Shown here: piece by piece, positions 25,834 to 34,118 of the stretch
How the letters are laid out: each line of letters begins with the position of its first letter
Position numbering within the stretch: position 1 is the first letter of the stretch
NCBI GenBank assembly: GCA_037382465.1
Contig: JARRPX010000010.1
Coordinates: 1 to 43,528, forward strand
DNA: 43,528 nucleotides
Reading direction: 5' to 3'
From: Anaerolineales bacterium
Lineage (GTDB): Bacteria; Chloroflexota; Anaerolineae; Anaerolineales; E44-bin32
Program-made: the position numbers and the translations under genes
The notes under the pieces: generated by a model
Database searches by the model: none
What the model saw: only the letters and a program-made list of their open reading frames with translations
What the model was told of the DNA's origin: nothing

Positions 25834-25871
25834 CGGCGGTCCGGGAAAAAATACTACGACCGCCGCTTTTT
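25834..25871 (+). terminator. Second terminator-like hairpin in the pck leader
   Basis: CGGCGGTC (25834-25841) pairs with GACCGCCG (25858-25865), then C and five T. A small open frame, 25800-26003, crosses it; its ATG has AGAGGAG 6 bases upstream and it overlaps the pckA start. The rest of 25723-25989 holds nothing else I can support. Confidence 0.5.
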
Positions 25872-25989
25872 ATAAGTCGGGGTCGTGGTGGTTCCTGTCG
25901 GTATCGGTTCAAGGTGATTCGAAATTGGGTTAAAAAACGTTTGAAGCACGAAATCAGCAAGCAGCCTAACAGACCATGGGGACGAGGCA

Positions 25990-27651
25990 ATGGAAACCAC
26001 TAACAAAATGAACGAGTCGTTGAGTGCTGACTGTGAGGGACTCGGGAACGATTTTAATTTGAACAGCCTGGCGGAATCTGGCAGTGGCCGAATTCATCGG
26101 AATCTGCCCATCGAGTCACTTTACGAGCAGTCTGTCTGCCGCAGGGAGGGGATGATCGCGCGCAACGGCGCCTTGGCCGTAAAGTCGGGCGTTCACACCG
26201 CCCGGGCGGCCAGGGATAAGTTCATCGTCCGCGAACCAAGTACGCTGGGCGACGTTTGGTGGAGTGAAAACAATCAGGCCTTCTCGCCCCAGAAGTTCGA
26301 CCAGATTTTCTGCAGGATCAAACGGTACGTCGCCGATAAGGACCTGTTCGTACAGGATTGTTTTGCGGGCGCGGATCCGCAGAACCGACTTGCGATACGC
26401 ATCGTCACGGAATGGGCGTGGCACAGTGTTTTCGCCCGGAACATGTTCATCCTTCCCGCCGATCGAGCTGCCCAGAGCAATTTCAAGCCAGAATTTACGA
26501 TCGTTTGCGTACCTTCATTTGAGGCGATCCCTTCGATTGACGGCACCTGGACGGGCACTTTCATCTTGCTCAACTTCGAACGCAGGATGTGCCTGATCGG
26601 CGGAACCGGATATGCCGGGGAGATCAAGAAATCCGTCTTTACGGTGATGAACTACCTGCTTCCCCGCAAGGATGTGTTACCGATGCACTGTTCGGCCAAC
26701 GTCGGAGCGCACGGGGACGTCGCGTTGTTCTTCGGATTGTCCGGAACGGGGAAAACCTCGCTGTCCGCCGACGTCAAGCGTCGTCTGATCGGGGATGACG
26801 AGCATGCCTGGGGAGACGAAGGGATTTTCAACCTCGAAGCAGGTTGTTATGCGAAGGTCATCCGACTCAGCCCGGAGGACGAACCGCTGATCTACCGCAC
26901 CACGTCGCAATTCGGCACGATCCTGGAAAACGTGGCCTGCACTTCGACCTCGCGGGCGATCGATTTGAATGACGACGCCATCACCGAAAACACGCGAGCG
27001 TCGTATTCGCTATCCAAGATCGACAATGCGTTCGACGGCAGCGTCGCAGGCCATCCTAGGAACATCGTGCTTTTGACCTGTGACGCCTCCGGCGTGATGC
27101 CGCCCATCGCTCGATTGACCCCCGAACAAGCGGTGTATCACTTCATCTCCGGCTACACGGCGAAAGTCGGCGGAACCGAGGCAGGGTTGCGCGATGAACC
27201 CGTGATCACCTTCAGCAACTGCTTCGGTGCGCCGTTCATGGTTCATCATCCGACGGTCTACGCGAATTTGCTCCGGGAGAAAATCGAGCAGCAAGCCGTG
27301 GATTGTTGGTTGATCAACACCGGCTGGGTCGGAGGGCCGTACGGTGTGGGAGAACGCATCCGCATCGACTACACCCGAACGATGATCGAAGCAGTCTTGA
27401 GCGGCACGCTTCAGGACGGGGAGTTTGTCGAGGACCCCGTCTTCGGGTACGAAGTTCCCCGCGCTTGTGAGGGGATTCCGGAAGGGATATTGGATCCCGC
27501 ATCGAGTTGGCCCTCACGAGACGGCTATTTGGCACGTTACCGTCAATTGGCGGCGAAATTCGTCGAAAATTTCCGACGCTTCGAGCCGCGCTGTCCGATC
27601 GAGATCCGCGTTGCCGGACCTCGAATCGAATCATTGGGATCTGTATCATGA
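25990..27651 (+). CDS. pckA: Phosphoenolpyruvate carboxykinase (ATP)
   Basis: 553 residues. It interconverts oxaloacetate plus ATP and PEP plus CO2. Signatures of the ATP type are the P-loop FFGLSGTGKTSLS, the metal/substrate motif LIGDDEHAWGDEGIFNLEAGCYAK, and the late GGPYGVGERIRIDYTR. A conserved arginine-binding region near the N-terminus (REPSTLGDVWW) is present. A short non-conserved N-terminal extension of about 30 residues precedes it. ATG 25990 has GACGAGG two bases upstream; ATG 26008 is an alternative. The long leader with two terminator-like hairpins suggests tight transcriptional control, unusual for this gene as far as I know. Confidence 0.95.
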   Translation: METTNKMNESLSADCEGLGNDFNLNSLAESGSGRIHRNLPIESLYEQSVCRREGMIARNGALAVKSGVHTARAARDKFIVREPSTLGDVWWSENNQAFSPQKFDQIFCRIKRYVADKDLFVQDCFAGADPQNRLAIRIVTEWAWHSVFARNMFILPADRAAQSNFKPEFTIVCVPSFEAIPSIDGTWTGTFILLNFERRMCLIGGTGYAGEIKKSVFTVMNYLLPRKDVLPMHCSANVGAHGDVALFFGLSGTGKTSLSADVKRRLIGDDEHAWGDEGIFNLEAGCYAKVIRLSPEDEPLIYRTTSQFGTILENVACTSTSRAIDLNDDAITENTRASYSLSKIDNAFDGSVAGHPRNIVLLTCDASGVMPPIARLTPEQAVYHFISGYTAKVGGTEAGLRDEPVITFSNCFGAPFMVHHPTVYANLLREKIEQQAVDCWLINTGWVGGPYGVGERIRIDYTRTMIEAVLSGTLQDGEFVEDPVFGYEVPRACEGIPEGILDPASSWPSRDGYLARYRQLAAKFVENFRRFEPRCPIEIRVAGPRIESLGSVS

Positions 27652-27734
27652 ACAGATTATCACAATCCAGACAACGTATCTGGTATCGCTTCCTCTCATT
27701 TATATCCGTTATCTATCCATTGGAGGGTATTACA

Positions 27735-28052
27735 ATGTCGACGACGAATCTACCTTCGACCTTCGAAGAACTGCGTGCGGCCGCGCGTACGTTTGCCACG
27801 CGCCAGGGCATCAGCCAGTGCAATTCACCGAAGGATCTCAGCACGAGCATCGCGGTCGAGGCAGCGGACTTGCTCCGTCTGTTTCAGCGCCATTCGACCG
27901 AAGACAGCATCGCCATGACCGGAGACCCGATAATGCGGGCGAAAGTCGTCACTGAATTGGTCGATATCTTCATCTATACGCTGTGCCTGGCGGATCAGAT
28001 GGATATCGATTTGTGCACCGCAATCCAGTGTAGAACGGAATACGATCATTGA
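27735..28052 (+). CDS. MazG-like nucleotide pyrophosphohydrolase family protein
   Basis: 105 residues, all-helical. The motif SIAVEAADLLRLFQ and then ELVDIFIYTLCLADQMDIDL match the MazG-like (dCTPase/NTP-PPase type) pattern EAAELLELFQ..ELxDVxxYxLxLAdxxgiDL. One acidic ligand of the first ExxE motif is Asp rather than Glu, still compatible with Mg binding. It would hydrolyse a nucleoside triphosphate to the monophosphate; the substrate is unknown. ATG 27735 has GGAGGG 7 bases upstream. An in-frame ATG at 27648 overlaps the pckA stop but has no such site. It probably shares the pckA transcript. Confidence 0.75.
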   Translation: MSTTNLPSTFEELRAAARTFATRQGISQCNSPKDLSTSIAVEAADLLRLFQRHSTEDSIAMTGDPIMRAKVVTELVDIFIYTLCLADQMDIDLCTAIQCRTEYDH

Positions 28053-28119
28053 TCTGAAAGCCGATCCTGCTTTCGAGAATATCGACTTTGAATCAAACTT
28101 GAGTTTCTGAAATTCGTTG

Positions 28120-28147
28120 TTGACATTTTCGAAATGTGTGCTAGAGT
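28120..28147 (+). promoter_or_regulatory. Sigma70-like promoter of the ilv-leu operon
   Basis: TTGACA (28120-28125), a 16-base spacer and TAGAGT (28142-28147), about 36 bases before leader peptide 1. Confidence 0.75.
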
Positions 28148-28162
28148 TACGTAAATACGTAA
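28147..28162. promoter_or_regulatory. Palindrome at the ilv transcription start, candidate operator
   Basis: TTACGTA-AA-TACGTAA is a perfect 7+2+7 dyad starting at the last base of the -10 element. It covers the expected transcription start and would suit a repressor site. No cognate regulator is in the window. Confidence 0.4.
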
Positions 28163-28182
28163 GGAACGTGTTGAGTTACAAA

Positions 28183-28275
28183 ATGAGTATCTTCAACCTG
28201 GTCTTAGTTGTCAGCCCCTTGTTGCTTCTCATCCTGATTAAGAATGAGAAGTTGGTTCCGGTTGGAGCAGTGTAG
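28183..28275 (+). CDS. Ile/Leu/Val leader peptide 1 (30 aa)
   Basis: MSIFNLVLVVSP is followed by LLLLILIKNEK and LVPVGAV; 19 of 30 residues are Leu, Ile or Val, all end products of the operon. GGTTGGAG (28260-28267), just before the stop, can pair (with G-T pairs) with TTCCAGCC (28311-28318) in the terminator. A ribosome stalled in the Leu/Val/Ile run leaves this strand free (antitermination), and one at the stop covers it. The peptide is a control element, not a functional protein. Confidence 0.88.
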   Translation: MSIFNLVLVVSPLLLLILIKNEKLVPVGAV

Positions 28276-28303
28276 CTTACACGCAACAATCATGTTGAAT
28301 GAC

Positions 28304-28336
28304 AAGCGCCTTCCAGCCGGGAGGCGCTTCGTTTTT
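28304..28336 (+). terminator. First attenuator terminator of the ilv leader
   Basis: AAGCGCCT (28304-28311) pairs perfectly with AGGCGCTT (28322-28329), then C, G and five T. It lies 28 bases after leader peptide 1. Confidence 0.88.
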
Positions 28337-28352
28337 GAGGACGTTTTGTAGC

Positions 28353-28454
28353 ATGATGGGACTCGCCGATAAATTGGTTTTGATCGTCATATTGGTCCTG
28401 TTGCTTATTATCAAGCAGCAGGGATTGTCGGTTGAGCCCATCCTGGGTTCGTGA
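28353..28454 (+). CDS. Ile/Leu/Val leader peptide 2 (33 aa)
   Basis: MMGLADKLVLIV, ILVLLLIIKQQG and LSVEPILGS: a run of 13 Leu/Ile/Val residues without interruption (LVLIVILVLLLII). It lies between the two terminators. TCGGTTGAG (28429-28437) near its end can pair over 9 bases (one G-T) with CTCAATCGA (28512-28520), which overlaps the left arm and loop of terminator 2. This repeats the logic of peptide 1, so the operon has two attenuators in series. Confidence 0.86.
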   Translation: MMGLADKLVLIVILVLLLIIKQQGLSVEPILGS

Positions 28455-28507
28455 AGGCAAATGCGAGACGAATAGAAGCCAAGCGAAACCGTAAGGAACA
28501 CCAGGAG

Positions 28508-28535
28508 CCGCCTCAATCGACGGAGGCGGTTTTTT
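28508..28535 (+). terminator. Second attenuator terminator of the ilv leader
   Basis: CCGCCTC (28508-28514) pairs perfectly with GAGGCGG (28523-28529), followed directly by six T. Confidence 0.88.
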
Positions 28536-29000
28536 CGTACCGGATACATGAATCGATGGAGTGAAAGACGATGACGGCAGCAGAATCAAACTCAGATAGA
28601 AACCCGATCGAAAGCGTGGTCCCGAATTCTTGGAGCCGGCCCTGGGCGAACGAATGGTGCCTGGATGCGGACACGGATCGAATATCGGATATGGCCCTCC
28701 AAGCCCGATTTGCGTGGTCGGAAGGATCGGATCAAGTTCCGCTACGTGACACGACCGATTACCCTGCGAACTAGATCGGGAAGATGTGTGATGCATTTTG
28801 AACCGAAGCGTTCGAAGTATCAATGCACGCGTCCCCAGGTGGGATTTCCATTCCGCGCGCCGGCTCGACCGGGCGGCATGGCAACGTGTTCTTCGACCGG
28901 CGCGACTGCGATGAAAACACAAGCCAACGGCATGAATAGGTTCATTGCGAGATTACGTGAGGGCTAAAAGGCCCTCATGTATTGTTTAAAGGTGGATATG
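28536..29000 (+). other. Remaining ilvD leader, about 460 bases, no firm gene
   Basis: A small open frame at 28571-28774 (67 codons, GGAG upstream) encodes a protein with no family I recognise, with three tryptophans in the segment NSWSRPWANEW. A further hairpin at 28958-28977 (TGAGGGC/GCCCTCA) overlaps the end of a short frame MNRFIARLREG and lies 11 bases before the ilvD ribosome site. No T-run follows, so it is not an evident terminator. I cannot assign a function to this stretch. Confidence 0.3.
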
Positions 29001-30671
29001 ATGCGATCAAATCTCATTAAAAGCGGTTTCGAACGAGCGCCTCATCGAGCATTGTTAAAGGCGACGGGCGTGCGGGATGAGGACATGAGCAAGCCCTTCG
29101 TGGCGGTGGTGAATTCCTACGTGGAAATCATTCCCGGCCACAAACACCTGCAGCGATTGGGGAAACTCGTTGCTCAGGCGGTGCGTGATGCGGGGGGACT
29201 GCCCTTCGAATTCAACACCATCGGCATCTGTGACGGTATTGCCATGGGACACGAAGGGATGAAATTTTCCCTGCCAAGCCGCGAGTTAATCGCCGACAGC
29301 GTGGAAACCATGATCACGGCGCATCGTTTCGACGGCATGGTTTGCATTCCCAATTGCGATAAGATCATCCCTGGCATGTTGATGGCCGCCATGCGGCTCG
29401 ACATTCCCACCATTTTTGTCAGCGGCGGACCGATGTCCGCGGGGCGTACACCGGATGGTCGTGTGGTCGATTTGATCAGCGTCTTCGAAGGAGTCGGCGC
29501 CTACAAGGCGGGCAAGATCGACGACGCCGAACTTAAAGTCCTCGAGGATCATGGTTGTCCTTCCTGCGGTTCGTGCAGCGGTTTGTTTACCGCCAACAGC
29601 ATGAACTGCCTGATGGAAGCCCTGGGCATCGCCCTGCCGTACAATGGAACGGCGCTGGCCGTGTCTTCGGAACGCGACGAGTTGGCCATGCAAGCTGCGC
29701 AGAGGATCGTGGATCTGATCGAGACGGGACTCACGCCGCGTCAGATCGCCACCCCCGAAGCCTTTGATGATGCGTTTGCCCTGGACATGGCCATGGGCGG
29801 CAGCACCAATACGGTGCTGCATGTTCTTGCGATCGCGCACGAGGCTGGCATCGAGTTTCCCCTCGAGCGGATCAATCAGATCGCCGAGAAAGTGCCGCAT
29901 CTGTGCAAGGTCAGTCCTTCGGGACCGTGGCACATGGAGGACGTTCACCGCGCCGGCGGTGTACCCGCTATCTTGCACGAGATCGGTTCGGCGGGCAACA
30001 CGCTGCACCTCGACCGGCCGACCGTCACCGGCGGCACCTTTGGTGAAAGCATCAAGGATGTACAGATTACCGACGAGGAAGTCATCCGCCCGGTGAGCAA
30101 CGCACATTCGGACAGGGGCGGACTGGCAATTCTCTTCGGCAACCTTGCGCCGGAAGGCGCTGTGGTCAAGACCGGGGCGGTGGACGCCGCCATGCACGAG
30201 CACAGCGGCCCGGCGCGCGTTTACGAGAGCCACGATGAAGCGATTCGAGGGATTTTGGCCGGGGAAGTCCAGGCGGGTGAAGTGGTCGTCATTCGCTACG
30301 AAGGCCCTGCGGGAGGGCCGGGCATGCAGGAAATGCTCAGCCCCACCAGCGCCATCGTCGGAATGGGACTTGGCGACAAAGTCGCCTTGATCACCGACGG
30401 GCGCTTCTCCGGCGGAACACGCGGCGCATGCATCGGGCACGTCAGCCCGGAGGCGGCCGCCCGCGGGCCGATCGCCGCGATCCGCTCCGGCGACGTGATC
30501 GAAATTTCTCTGCCCGAGCGCAGGATCGACGTCCGACTCAGTGAAGAGGAAATGGAAGCGCGCCTTCAAGTGCTTCCGCCGTTCCAACCTACAACGAAGA
30601 GCAAGTGGCTGCGGCGCTACGCACAAATGGTCACCAGCGCTTCGACTGGCGCCGTGTTTCAGGATATCTGA
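29001..30671 (+). CDS. ilvD: Dihydroxy-acid dehydratase
   Basis: 556 residues. It dehydrates dihydroxy-isovalerate and dihydroxy-methylvalerate to the keto acids of valine and isoleucine. Iron-sulfur cysteines are visible in [11 protein letters not shown] and [19 protein letters not shown]. Other motifs are [12 protein letters not shown] and [16 protein letters not shown] 29001 has AAAGGTGG 5 bases upstream; ATG 28998 immediately before is an alternative. It is the first structural gene after the tandem attenuators and so governs the whole ilv-leu-phe transcript. Confidence 0.97.
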   Translation: MRSNLIKSGFERAPHRALLKATGVRDEDMSKPFVAVVNSYVEIIPGHKHLQRLGKLVAQAVRDAGGLPFEFNTIGICDGIAMGHEGMKFSLPSRELIADSVETMITAHRFDGMVCIPNCDKIIPGMLMAAMRLDIPTIFVSGGPMSAGRTPDGRVVDLISVFEGVGAYKAGKIDDAELKVLEDHGCPSCGSCSGLFTANSMNCLMEALGIALPYNGTALAVSSERDELAMQAAQRIVDLIETGLTPRQIATPEAFDDAFALDMAMGGSTNTVLHVLAIAHEAGIEFPLERINQIAEKVPHLCKVSPSGPWHMEDVHRAGGVPAILHEIGSAGNTLHLDRPTVTGGTFGESIKDVQITDEEVIRPVSNAHSDRGGLAILFGNLAPEGAVVKTGAVDAAMHEHSGPARVYESHDEAIRGILAGEVQAGEVVVIRYEGPAGGPGMQEMLSPTSAIVGMGLGDKVALITDGRFSGGTRGACIGHVSPEAAARGPIAAIRSGDVIEISLPERRIDVRLSEEEMEARLQVLPPFQPTTKSKWLRRYAQMVTSASTGAVFQDI

Positions 30672-30732
30672 GTCCGGAGAGAATCCGGTCGTAGGTAGTT
30701 AAAGGCATGCATTCAAAGGAGAAGGAGAGGCG

Positions 30733-32439
30733 ATGAAATTAACCGGCGCAGAAATCATCTGGAGAGTATTCTCGAAACTAGGCGTGGACACGGTGTTTGG
30801 CTATCCGGGCGGTGCGGTATTGCCGTTGTTCGACGCCATGTACGATTATCCCATTCGCAACGTACGCGTGCGCCACGAACAGGGCGCTGCACACATGGCC
30901 GACGGATACGCACGCGCTTCCGGGAAGGCCGGTGTGGCGATCGCCACATCCGGCCCGGGCGCGACGAACCTCGTCACGGGAATCGCCACAGCGATGCTGG
31001 ATTCATCTCCCGTGGTATGCCTCACCGGTCAGGTGAACTCGTCCGTCATCGGCAGCGACGCTTTTCAGGAAACCGACGTAACCGGCGTCACGCTTCCCAT
31101 CACGAAACACAACTACCTGGTTACCCGTGCGGAAGAGGTGGGACCTGCGCTGCGGGAGGCGTTTTACATCGCCACCTCCGGACGCCCCGGACCCGTGCTT
31201 TTGGACATTACCAAGGATGCGCAGCAAGGCGTCGTCGATTTCGAGTGGGACGATTCGCCGGTTCGTCTACCCGGTTACCGGCCCGATTTGCGCGTGCTGC
31301 CCGAGGAACTCGAGCGAGCCATGGAGTTCATTCAAAGCGCCGAGCGACCGTTGATTCTGGCCGGGCACGGCGTGATGATGTCCGGCGCCATGCAGGAGCT
31401 GCGGGAATTCGTGGAGAAGACGCAAATTCCCGTCACGATGACGCTGCTCGGTCTGGGATGTTTTCCAGCCAGTCACCCGCTCAATCTGGGCATGATGGGC
31501 ATGCACGGGGAAGCCTATGCCAACTCGGCAATCCAGCAAGCGGATTTGCTCCTGGCTTTCGGCATGCGTTTCGACGACCGGGTCACCGGCAATCTGAAAA
31601 CCTACGCGCAAAATGCGCGCAAGATCCACGTGGACATCGATCCTTCGGAAATCAACAAGAACGTGAAGGTCGACGTGGGCATCGTGGGCGATCTGCGCGA
31701 AACCTTGTGCACGATCACGGATTCTCTCCCCAAACTGCGGCACGACGATTGGTTGGAGACTATCGCCGAATTGAAGAGCGACACCGAAATGCGCGACATT
31801 CAGAACGTCCCTGTGGACGATGGCAGCCTGTACGCCGCACATGTGGTCAACGATATCTGGCGTCTCACAGATGGCGACGCCCTTCTGGTAACGGACGTGG
31901 GACAGAACCAGATGTGGGCGGCGCAGTACTACAAACACGAAAAGCCGAACCGGCTCATCACGTCCGGCGGCCTGGGCACGATGGGATTCGCGCTCCCCGC
32001 TGCGATCGGTGCACGCATGGCCCAGCCGGACAGCGAGGTATGGGTCATCGTCGGGGACGGCGGTTTCCAGATGACCCAATCCGAACTATCGACTTGCCGC
32101 CAGGAGGGCATCAAACTCAACATCGCCATCCTGAACAACGGCTATCTGGGCATGGTGCGCCAATGGCAGGAATTTTTCTACGACAGACGCTACGTGGGCA
32201 CACCGATGCTGAATCCGGATTTCGTCAAGATCGCCGAAGCGCACGGACTGACCGGAATGCGCGTAGAAAAGCGCGACGACGTGGAAGATGTGGTTCGCGC
32301 TGCCCGGCAAGAAGAAGGAACGGTCGTAATCGATTTCTGCGTGGAAGGGGAGGACAGTGTTTATCCCATGGTGCCCGCCGGTGCCGACCTGGACGCCATG
32401 ATCCGTCGTCCCGAACCACAGAAATCCAAGCAGAAGTAA
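30733..32439 (+). CDS. ilvB: Acetolactate synthase large (catalytic) subunit
   Basis: 568 residues. This TPP- and FAD-dependent enzyme makes acetolactate or acetohydroxybutyrate. The catalytic glutamate lies in VRHEQGAAHMADGYARASG, the central FAD domain is around 190-340, and the TPP/Mg motif is GDGGFQMTQSELSTCRQEGIKLNIAILNN. It is of the anabolic type, matched by the adjacent small subunit. GGAGAAGGAGAGG precedes the ATG. It lies 61 bases after ilvD. Confidence 0.97.
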   Translation: MKLTGAEIIWRVFSKLGVDTVFGYPGGAVLPLFDAMYDYPIRNVRVRHEQGAAHMADGYARASGKAGVAIATSGPGATNLVTGIATAMLDSSPVVCLTGQVNSSVIGSDAFQETDVTGVTLPITKHNYLVTRAEEVGPALREAFYIATSGRPGPVLLDITKDAQQGVVDFEWDDSPVRLPGYRPDLRVLPEELERAMEFIQSAERPLILAGHGVMMSGAMQELREFVEKTQIPVTMTLLGLGCFPASHPLNLGMMGMHGEAYANSAIQQADLLLAFGMRFDDRVTGNLKTYAQNARKIHVDIDPSEINKNVKVDVGIVGDLRETLCTITDSLPKLRHDDWLETIAELKSDTEMRDIQNVPVDDGSLYAAHVVNDIWRLTDGDALLVTDVGQNQMWAAQYYKHEKPNRLITSGGLGTMGFALPAAIGARMAQPDSEVWVIVGDGGFQMTQSELSTCRQEGIKLNIAILNNGYLGMVRQWQEFFYDRRYVGTPMLNPDFVKIAEAHGLTGMRVEKRDDVEDVVRAARQEEGTVVIDFCVEGEDSVYPMVPAGADLDAMIRRPEPQKSKQK

Positions 32440-32459
32440 CACATTGAGGAGTAGATCTC

Positions 32460-33038
32460 ATGATGATGAACAACAATGGTAATCCGGCCGCGGTGACGCC
32501 CATCGAACGCACGTTTATCGCCTACGTCGAAGACAAACCCGGCGTTCTCAATCGCGTGGCTTCGCTCTTTCGGCGGCGCGCCTTCAACATCAAATCACTC
32601 GCCGTCGGGCACACCGAAATCCCCGGCGTTTCGCGGATGACCATCGTCATCGACGTGGACGCCTACACCGCCAAACGCGTGGAAGCGCTGCTGTATAAGT
32701 TGGTCAACGTCCTGCGCGTCCTGGAAGTCACCGAAACGCCTTCGGTGATGCGCGATCTGGCGTTGATCAAAGTGGCCGCCGATTCGGAAGCGCGCGCCCA
32801 GGTGCTGCAGATCTGCGACGTGTTCCGCGCCCGCGTGGTCGACGTGGCACAGGATGCCTTGATCGTCGAGATAACGGGGACGGAAGACAAGATCGAAGGG
32901 CTCATGGAAGTGTTGGAGCCTTTCGGCATCATCGAGATGGTACGCACGGGACGCGTGGCGATGACGCGTGGTTCCCACGCACCTACGGCGGATCCGGAAT
33001 TCGTCTCGGCGCGCGTGCCGGAATACAGCGGGAAATAA
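32460..33038 (+). CDS. ilvN: Acetolactate synthase small (regulatory) subunit
   Basis: 192 residues. An N-terminal ACT domain ([31 protein letters not shown]) binds valine in homologues and gives feedback control. A C-terminal domain (about 85-165) follows, ending with a non-conserved tail. Three methionines start the protein; ATG 32460 has GAGGAG upstream. It lies 20 bases after ilvB. Confidence 0.96.
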   Translation: MMMNNNGNPAAVTPIERTFIAYVEDKPGVLNRVASLFRRRAFNIKSLAVGHTEIPGVSRMTIVIDVDAYTAKRVEALLYKLVNVLRVLEVTETPSVMRDLALIKVAADSEARAQVLQICDVFRARVVDVAQDALIVEITGTEDKIEGLMEVLEPFGIIEMVRTGRVAMTRGSHAPTADPEFVSARVPEYSGK

Positions 33039-33078
33039 CGGTCGCAATACGGCCGACACTCTAAGAAGGAGTTATCCA

Positions 33079-34092
33079 ATGGCGAAGATTTATTATGATA
33101 AGGATGCCGATCTGTCGCTGATTCAGGCCAAGAAAGTGGCCATCATCGGCTACGGATCGCAAGGCCACGCACATGCCCTCAACCTGACGGACAGCGGCGT
33201 GACGGTTAAGGTCGCTGAACTCGAAGGCACCAGCAACTACGAAAAAGCCGTCGCCCACGATGTGGACGTGACCAACGCCGCCGAGGCCGCAGCCTGGGCG
33301 GACGTGATCATGATGCTGGTACCCGACACGGCCGCACCGAAGGTATACGAATCCGCGATACGTGAGAATCTCAGCGAGGGGAAGATGCTCATGTTCGCCC
33401 ACGGTTTCAACATCCGTTTCGAGACGATCCAGCCGCCGGATTTCGTCGACGTCAGCATGGTCGCCCCCAAGGCGCCCGGGCATCGCGTGCGTGAGGTTTT
33501 CCAGCAGGGCGGCGGTACACCGGCGTTGTTCGCCGTGGAACAGAATCCGAGCGGCCAGGCACGCGAGCTGACGCTCTCCTACGCCAAAGCGCTGGGCGCC
33601 ACACGCGCCGGAGTGCTCGAGACCACCTTTGCCGAGGAAACCGAGACCGACCTCTTCGGCGAACAAACGGTCCTCTGCGGCGGCATCAGCGCCCTGGTCA
33701 AGGCGGCGTTCGAGACGCTGGTCAAGGCGGGGTACCAACCGGAACTGGCTTACTTCGAATGTATGCACGAGTTGAAGCTGATCGTAGATTTGATGTACCG
33801 CGGCGGTTTGAACTACATGCGCTACTCGGTCAGTGATACGGCGGAGCACGGCGATTACACCGCCGGACCGCGCATCATCACCGAAGAGACTCAGGGTGAA
33901 ATGCGCAAGATCCTGGAAGAGATTCAAGACGGCACCTATGCCAAGAAATGGATCGCCGAGAACGAAGCCGGGCGCCCCTGGTTCAACGAACAACGTCGTA
34001 AAGAGCAGGAGCATCCTATCGAGAAGGTGGGTGCGAAGCTGCGCGAAATGATGCCGTTCTTGGATCCAGTTACGATCAAGCCCGGCGAATAA
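33079..34092 (+). CDS. ilvC: Ketol-acid reductoisomerase, class I
   Basis: 337 residues, short class I. It isomerises and reduces acetolactate-type intermediates. The Rossmann motif is [15 protein letters not shown], and the metal/catalytic region includes [21 protein letters not shown] and [18 protein letters not shown]. The cofactor loop reads [15 protein letters not shown]. The arginine and serine that bind the NADPH phosphate in common KARIs are replaced (L48, N53), with acids at 47 and 49, so NADH use is plausible. ATG 33079 has AAGGAG upstream. Confidence 0.97.
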   Translation: MAKIYYDKDADLSLIQAKKVAIIGYGSQGHAHALNLTDSGVTVKVAELEGTSNYEKAVAHDVDVTNAAEAAAWADVIMMLVPDTAAPKVYESAIRENLSEGKMLMFAHGFNIRFETIQPPDFVDVSMVAPKAPGHRVREVFQQGGGTPALFAVEQNPSGQARELTLSYAKALGATRAGVLETTFAEETETDLFGEQTVLCGGISALVKAAFETLVKAGYQPELAYFECMHELKLIVDLMYRGGLNYMRYSVSDTAEHGDYTAGPRIITEETQGEMRKILEEIQDGTYAKKWIAENEAGRPWFNEQRRKEQEHPIEKVGAKLREMMPFLDPVTIKPGE

Positions 34093-34118
34093 TCGCAAGA
34101 GAGAATTGGGGTAGGGAA

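Noticed and set aside
28571-28774. 67-codon frame as a third ilv leader peptide
   Set aside because: It has a ribosome site but is not rich in Leu, Ile or Val and is not followed by a terminator with a T-run; left as unassigned.
29286-30626. 446-codon frame on the minus strand opposite ilvD
   Set aside because: ilvD is unambiguous with intact iron-sulfur motifs; the antisense frame is a by-product of its GC-rich codon use.
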